The position numbers were made by a program, and so were the translations under genes. Shown here piece after piece: positions 60,124 to 64,000 of a DNA stretch of 64,000 nucleotides. The stretch spans positions 1-64,000 of the forward strand of contig JAJNAZ010000005.1 of assembly GCA_021155855.1 (NCBI GenBank), in the 5' to 3' direction. The notes beneath the pieces are model-generated. The model worked only from the letters and a program-made list of their open reading frames with translations. It did not search any database and had not been told where the DNA came from. Numbering within the stretch: position 1 is the first letter of the stretch; each line of letters opens with the position of its first letter. The stretch comes from Solirubrobacterales bacterium (GTDB lineage Bacteria > Actinomycetota > Thermoleophilia > Solirubrobacterales > 70-9).

Positions 60124-62325
60124 CTACCCGGGGGAGGCGGCGGGCTCGGCCTCGCGGCGTGGGGGCTCGAGCGCGTGCTCGAGCTTCGGCTTCAGCTGGA
60201 CATAGAAGAGGCTGAGCGGGAACTCGTCGTCGCGGACCAAATCGACGAGCTGCTTCGGCTCCTCGACCTCGGGCAGCTCGCGGCCGGCCTTCGCCCAGAC
60301 GCTGTTCTCGGCCGGGGCGACGTACTCCGACATCAGGTCGTGGGCGGCGATCCACTGGCCGAGCTTCGAGCGGTCGATGCCGGAGTGATAGAGCTCCTGG
60401 ACGCGCTCACGGAGGCGGCCGACACCCTCGGCGATCCGCCCCCACTCCAGCGTCAGGCGGTTGTCGGTCCAGTGCAAATAGCCCTCTTTGTGCAGGAAGG
60501 CGAACAGGAGCTGGCCGCCGAGGCCGTCGTAGTTGCGCACCCGCGAGCCGGTGATCGGGAAGCGGAACAGGCGGTCGAAGAGGATCGCGTACTGGACGTG
60601 GCGGGCGAAGGCGAAGCCCTCGCGCTCGAGCTCGACCGCGGAGGCGAACGCGGTCAGGTCGCAGCGCAGCTCCTCGAGCGCATACATCCAGTAAGGGCTG
60701 CGCTGGCGGATCATGAACGGGTCGAAGGGCAGGTCGCCGCGCATGTGGGTGCGGTCGTGGACGAGGTCCCAGAGCATGTAGGCGCTCTGCGAGAGCTGGG
60801 CCGAGGAGAGCAGGCAGGCGGCCTCGGGGGGCAGGTTGAGCCGCAGGGTGTCGGCGGCGGCGCCGGCGACCCGGCGCAGGCGCTCGGCCTCGCGGTCGCA
60901 GAAGATGGCGCCGAAGTAGTAGTCGGAGGGGCGCTCGGCGGTGGAGAAGGTCTCGGGGAAGAGCACCGCGCACTCGGAGTCGTAGCCGGCGGTGTGGTCG
61001 ATGAAGGTGACCGGGAGGTACTTGGCGTTGTCGAAGCGGCTGCGCTCGAGCTCGGCGATCCACTCGGGCCAGGGAACGCGGACGATGAGCGCCTCGAAGC
61101 AGGTGTCGCGGGAGGCGTTCTGCTTGTACATCGGAAAGACGCAGAGATGCTCGATCGCGTCGGTGCGGTCACGCTCGGGGCGGAAGGCCTCGAGCGAGCG
61201 CATGAAGTCGGGCTTCTCGTAGCCGCCGTCGGCCCAGGCGATCAGGTCGGCACAGACGGCGTCGATGTAGTCGTGCTGATGGGCGAAGCGGGGCTTGAGC
61301 GCTTGTGCGGACTCGGCGATCTCGGTGACCAGGGGGCGGAGGGTGTCGGGGGCGTGCTCGGCAGTGTCGATCGAGCCGTCGGCGGATTGGGTGAGGCGGA
61401 GCTGCTCGGCGGCGGCCTTGAGGCGCAGCCAGGCGGGGTCGGCCGCGGCGGCGGAGGTCGCCGGCGCTGGCGGCTCGGCGAAGGCGGGCTGGGCGGCCCA
61501 GTAGACGAGGTTGAGCCACAGCGCCTCGTGGTCGAGCTCGGCGATGCAGTCATCGCCGAAGAGGTCGGAGTCGGCGAGCACGACGACTCGGCCGGCGCCG
61601 GGGGCGGCGGTGGCGGCGAGCGCGGCGTTGGGGAGCGAGGCGGTCGGGTGGGCGCGGGCGATGACGCGGACGCCGTTGGTGGCGCCGTTGGTGCTGAGCG
61701 CGCCGGCGCGGTAGAAGCAGGCGGCGGAGATGCCGGCGAGCGGATCGGAGGCGGGGCCGGTGACCGGGGCGTCGGGCTCGTCGGCGGCGGGGCGGACGCC
61801 GGCGAGCGGGTCGCCGAGCGCGGCGAGGATCCAGGAGGGGGCGTCGCCGTGGTGGTGCTCGTAGTCCTGCACGGTGGCGTTCTCGATCTCGATCCCGAAG
61901 CGGGCGCAGAGCTCGGCGACGTTGCTTCCGTACTTGTCCTGCTCGGTCTCGGCGAGGATGATCAGGCCGCCGCCGGCGCGGACGAAGGCCTCGATCGCGT
62001 CGAGCTCGGCGGCCTCGAGGCGCGGGGAGCCGCCGTCGACGGTCGCCTCCCACTTCGGCTCGGAGGGATGGGCGATGACCAGCACCGAGACGCCGCCGAG
62101 GACCTCGGCGGTGAGCGCGCCGCCGGTGTGGGCCGCGACCTCGAACTCGCGCGCGGCGAGCGCGGCGGCGGCGGTTGCGAGCGAGGAGTCGCCGGGATGG
62201 GCGGGCTGGAGCTCGCGGGCGACCTCGGGGCGGATCGTCCAGGCCTCGGAGTGGGCCTCGTCGAAGAGCACGCGGGCGCTCTTCGCGGGCACGGGCAGGC
62301 GGGCGGACGCGACGGCGGCGGGCAT
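60124..62325 (-). CDS. large conserved protein resembling DUF6421
   Basis: A 733-aa protein from ATG 62325, after a short Lys/Arg-rich N-terminus. Residues about 20-200 look like a class-I glutaminase/ThuA-type flavodoxin fold (VLFDEAHSEAWTIRPEVA, AEVLGGVSVLVIAHP, VRAGGGLIILAETEQDKYG). The C-terminal half includes LVHDRTHMRGDLPFDPFMIR followed by ALEELRCDL (about 520-555), an H-x-x-x-H plus Glu-Glu arrangement that could bind a metal. The order resembles the actinobacterial DUF6421 proteins. Biochemical role unknown. Divergent from an Lrp/AsnC regulator that probably controls it. Confidence 0.75.
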   Translation of the reverse strand: MPAAVASARLPVPAKSARVLFDEAHSEAWTIRPEVARELQPAHPGDSSLATAAAALAAREFEVAAHTGGALTAEVLGGVSVLVIAHPSEPKWEATVDGGSPRLEAAELDAIEAFVRAGGGLIILAETEQDKYGSNVAELCARFGIEIENATVQDYEHHHGDAPSWILAALGDPLAGVRPAADEPDAPVTGPASDPLAGISAACFYRAGALSTNGATNGVRVIARAHPTASLPNAALAATAAPGAGRVVVLADSDLFGDDCIAELDHEALWLNLVYWAAQPAFAEPPAPATSAAAADPAWLRLKAAAEQLRLTQSADGSIDTAEHAPDTLRPLVTEIAESAQALKPRFAHQHDYIDAVCADLIAWADGGYEKPDFMRSLEAFRPERDRTDAIEHLCVFPMYKQNASRDTCFEALIVRVPWPEWIAELERSRFDNAKYLPVTFIDHTAGYDSECAVLFPETFSTAERPSDYYFGAIFCDREAERLRRVAGAAADTLRLNLPPEAACLLSSAQLSQSAYMLWDLVHDRTHMRGDLPFDPFMIRQRSPYWMYALEELRCDLTAFASAVELEREGFAFARHVQYAILFDRLFRFPITGSRVRNYDGLGGQLLFAFLHKEGYLHWTDNRLTLEWGRIAEGVGRLRERVQELYHSGIDRSKLGQWIAAHDLMSEYVAPAENSVWAKAGRELPEVEEPKQLVDLVRDDEFPLSLFYVQLKPKLEHALEPPRREAEPAASPG

Positions 62326-62401
62326 CGCTTCTGAACGGTAGAGGGCGGACCGGATCGGGTCAATGGCGATTCCGGCGGATGAGTACGCAAGAATCGTGCG
62401 C

Positions 62402-62839
62402 ATGGACGCCACTGATCGCAGGATTCTTTCGCTGCTGATGGAGGACGGGCGGCGTACCTACGACGACATCGCCGGTCGGGTGAAGCTCTCGGCGCCGTCG
62501 GTGAAGCGGCGGGTCGATCGGCTGCGCGCCGCGGGGGCGCTGGTCGGGTTCACGGCGCTGGTCGATCACGCCGTCCTGGGGTGGAACACCGAGGCGCTGG
62601 TGGAGCTGTTCTACCGGCCGGGGACGACGCTGGCCGAGGTGGCGCGGACGCTGCGCGATCATCCCGAGGTGGTCGAGGCGTGGAGCGTCACCGGCGACGC
62701 GGATGCGATCGCGCGGGTGCGCACGGAGGACAACGCCGACCTCGAGCGGCTGATCATCGACCTCCAGCGCACCGGTCAGGTCGAACGCACCCGCTCCCAG
62801 GTGGTCCTGTCGCGGCTAGTTCACCACGGCGGTGACTGA
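62402..62839 (+). CDS. Lrp/AsnC-family transcriptional regulator
   Basis: A 145-aa protein from ATG 62402. The N-terminal HTH is MDATDRRILSLLMEDGRRTY, then KLSAPSVKRRVDRLRAAG. The C-terminal RAM domain covers residues 60-140 (VEAWSVTGDADAIARVRTED). It is divergent from the 733-aa gene with a 76-bp gap, the classic layout for a local regulator sensing an amino acid or related ligand. Confidence 0.92.
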   Translation: MDATDRRILSLLMEDGRRTYDDIAGRVKLSAPSVKRRVDRLRAAGALVGFTALVDHAVLGWNTEALVELFYRPGTTLAEVARTLRDHPEVVEAWSVTGDADAIARVRTEDNADLERLIIDLQRTGQVERTRSQVVLSRLVHHGGD

Positions 62840-62847
62840 CTCGTCTT

Positions 62848-62866
62848 CGACCCCTCGCGGGTCGAT
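62848..62866 (+). terminator. terminator of the lrp-like gene
   Basis: TCGACCC-CTCGC-GGGTCGA forms a 7-bp stem with a 5-nt loop, 8 nt after the stop, followed by the pyrimidine-rich TCTTCTCTTCG. This is a plausible intrinsic terminator with an interrupted T tract. The following 180 bp to the tRNA contain no gene that I can support. Confidence 0.6.
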
Positions 62867-63027
62867 CTTCTCTTCGTGCTCACGGAGCCGGGCGACGATG
62901 GCCGATTCCCTCCTGTGCCCTTTGACGGAGCTCACAACATCACGGTCGAGGATCGACGTACAACGAGTACGAGTTGCGCCCGGACACCCAATCGAAGCGA
63001 TCGTCTACGGCCCGACAGACCCCGCTC

Positions 63028-63033
63028 TAGAAT
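63028..63033 (+). promoter_or_regulatory. -10 element of tRNA-Tyr
   Basis: TAGAAT (5/6 match to TATAAT) ends 13 nt before the first tRNA-Tyr base, leaving room for a short 5' leader. The -35 at 17 bp (CTACGG) is poor. Confidence 0.5.
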
Positions 63034-63046
63034 CTGTTGCCACGCC

Positions 63047-63128
63047 GGGGGAGTGCCCGAGCGGCCAAAGGGAACGCGCTGTAAACGCGTCGGCTATGCC
63101 TACGCAGGTTCGAATCCTGCCTCCCCCA
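63047..63128 (+). tRNA. tRNA-Tyr (GTA)
   Basis: Class II cloverleaf: acceptor GGGGGAG/CTCCCCC, discriminator A, anticodon stem ACGCG/CGCGT with loop CTGTAAA (anticodon GTA, Tyr), a long variable arm (CGGCTATGCCTAC) and T arm GCAGG-TTCGAAT-CCTGC. No CCA is encoded. Confidence 0.96.
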
Positions 63129-63201
63129 TGCTCCGTGTTCGAGCCGACGGTCCCGGCCGGGTGATCCTCGAACGAATTCGCTCGCCGAATACGCTGCCGC
63201 T

Positions 63202-63489
63202 ATGACAATCGAAGCCCACCCCGCCGAGGCCTCCGCCCGCAAGCTCGCCGCCGCGCTCTACCTCAGCGGCGTGGTCACGCTCGTGGTCGGCATCGTCCTC
63301 GGCCTGATCTTCGACCCGGTCCTGTTCGCGATCGCCGCCTTCGCGATCGTCGACTTCGTCCTCGCCCGCCTCTACGAGACCGGCCGCATCGGGCCGCTCG
63401 GGGCCCGGCGCAGGGCCCAGGCGTCCGGCGACGAGGCGGCCATTGCCGAGTCCGACCCCAGCCACAATCCCTACGCGCGCGAGGACTGA
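63202..63489 (+). CDS. small two-helix membrane protein
   Basis: A 95-aa product from ATG 63202 with two hydrophobic segments (LAAALYLSGVVTLVVGIVLGL, about 14-34, and PVLFAIAAFAIVDFVLARL, about 39-57) and an acidic tail ending PYARED. Family not recognised. It lies between tRNA-Tyr and the sulfatase gene. Confidence 0.65.
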   Translation: MTIEAHPAEASARKLAAALYLSGVVTLVVGIVLGLIFDPVLFAIAAFAIVDFVLARLYETGRIGPLGARRRAQASGDEAAIAESDPSHNPYARED

Positions 63490-63509
63490 GGCGCGTCTTC
63501 GAATCTTTC

Positions 63510-63523
63510 CCCGCCGCGGCGGG
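63510..63523 (+). terminator. weak palindrome after the 63202 gene
   Basis: CCCGCCGCGGCGGG is a perfect 14-bp palindrome followed by TTT. It may act as a weak terminator before the sulfatase gene. Confidence 0.3.
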
Positions 63524-63534
63524 TTTCCCGCCTC

Positions 63535-64000
63535 GTGGACCTCGAAACTGAAACCGTGATCGACCGACCCCTGCGGCTCGCCGTCGCCACCGCGCTGCTC
63601 GCCCTCACCCTGGCAATCGCCGGCGCATCCGAGACGCCCGCCACCTCACCCGCGGCCAGCCCAGCCCCCCGCGCGGCCAAGCCGCCACCCAACGTAATCG
63701 TCGTCATGACCGACGACCAGTCGGTCGCCCAGCTCTCCCGGCGGACGATGCCGGAGACGATCCGCGCGCTGCGAGATCACGGCACCCAGTTTGCGAACAG
63801 CATCGTTTCCAGCCCCCTGTGCTGCCCGTCGCGCGCCGGCTACCTCACCGGCCAGTACCCGCACAACAACGGCGTCTTCGACAACGAGCCCGGCTACACC
63901 AGCCTCAACCACAAGACCTCCACCATCTACTCCTGGCTACAGGCGGCCGGCTACCGCACGGGCCACGTCGGCCGCTGGCTGCTCAACTACCACCGCGAGG
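63535..64000 (+). CDS. sulfatase, 3' truncated by the window end
   Basis: N-terminal 155 residues of an exported sulfatase. GTG 63535 (or GTG 63556) leads into a signal peptide (LRLAVATALLALTLAIAGAS). Then come the metal-binding NVIVVMTDDQS and the formylglycine motif SPLCCPSRAGYLTG (C-x-P-S-R; the second-to-last Cys before P-S-R is one position off, so the C-C-P-S-R form supplies C-x-P-S-R). The GQYPHNNGVFDN stretch matches aryl and N-acetylglucosamine-6-sulfatase types. The frame is open at 64000. Confidence 0.88.
   Translation, partial: MDLETETVIDRPLRLAVATALLALTLAIAGASETPATSPAASPAPRAAKPPPNVIVVMTDDQSVAQLSRRTMPETIRALRDHGTQFANSIVSSPLCCPSRAGYLTGQYPHNNGVFDNEPGYTSLNHKTSTIYSWLQAAGYRTGHVGRWLLNYHRE

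Noticed and set aside
62876-63205. 109-codon frame spanning tRNA-Tyr
   Set aside because: The middle of the frame is the tRNA itself; the rest shows no coding character.

Overview
The window is one continuous, very GC-rich chromosomal segment, almost fully coding. Its gene content is actinobacterial: rpmG-secE-nusG-rplK-rplA, rplJL-rpoBC and rpsL-rpsG-fusA are all present, the RpoC and L33 proteins are of bacterial zinc-binding type, GTG starts are common, and there are many small secreted or membrane proteins with Ala/Gly-rich stalks. I infer a member of the Actinomycetota, most likely class Thermoleophilia (Solirubrobacterales or Gaiellales relatives). No rRNA, insertion sequence, prophage or CRISPR array was seen.

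Positions 1-25.5 kb hold the transcription/translation core, nearly all on the minus strand, but broken up by unrelated genes. rpsG and fusA are separated by two plus-strand membrane protein genes, and fusA has its own leader with an intrinsic terminator inside it. Between rpsL and rpoC lie a HAD-like protein, small membrane and secreted proteins, and a CBS/cystathionine lyase pair (reverse transsulfuration). Between rplJ and rplA lie an L10 leader, a decayed glycoside hydrolase 3' end, an SRPBCC-ArsR pair facing an orphan clpP across two perfect palindromes, and a secreted GH31 glycosidase. Between rplK and nusG lies a metallophosphoesterase pseudogene carrying a 23-bp tandem duplication and two 1-base shifts.

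Positions 25.7-48.8 kb are a cell-surface polysaccharide locus: two O-antigen ligase/polymerase-like proteins, a Wzx-like flippase, a polyprenyl-phosphate sugar transferase, WbpB/WbpE/WbpD-like enzymes for a diacetamido sugar, a bi-domain ADH-Gfo/Idh oxidoreductase, GT4 glycosyltransferases (one fused to an alpha/alpha toroid domain), a heparinase II/III-like lyase, a secreted clan-A-like glycosidase, an ECF sigma factor and a PRMT-like methyltransferase.

Positions 49.0-55.3 kb are a complete lasso-peptide biosynthetic cluster: ABC exporter (ATPase and permease), PqqD-like RRE (B1), asparagine-synthetase-like cyclase (C), a 49-residue precursor (A, 52629-52778), a strong hairpin, an HPr-kinase-like tailoring kinase, a transglutaminase-like leader peptidase (B2), and a convergent nucleotidyltransferase-like gene. 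This is the most interesting system in the window. The precursor is easily missed because it is so short.

Positions 55.3-64 kb are ordinary metabolism: acyl-CoA dehydrogenase, tRNA-Thr, an HSL-type esterase whose stop codon lies inside the tRNA, threonine aldolase, an SDR, a membrane protein, a large protein resembling DUF6421 divergent from an Lrp/AsnC regulator, tRNA-Tyr, a small membrane protein and the start of a sulfatase cut by the window end.

Several genes (rpsL, cbs, rplK, the SRPBCC gene and the 26438 ligase) have a -10-like hexamer 7-9 nt before the start codon and no Shine-Dalgarno sequence, which suggests leaderless transcripts are common here.
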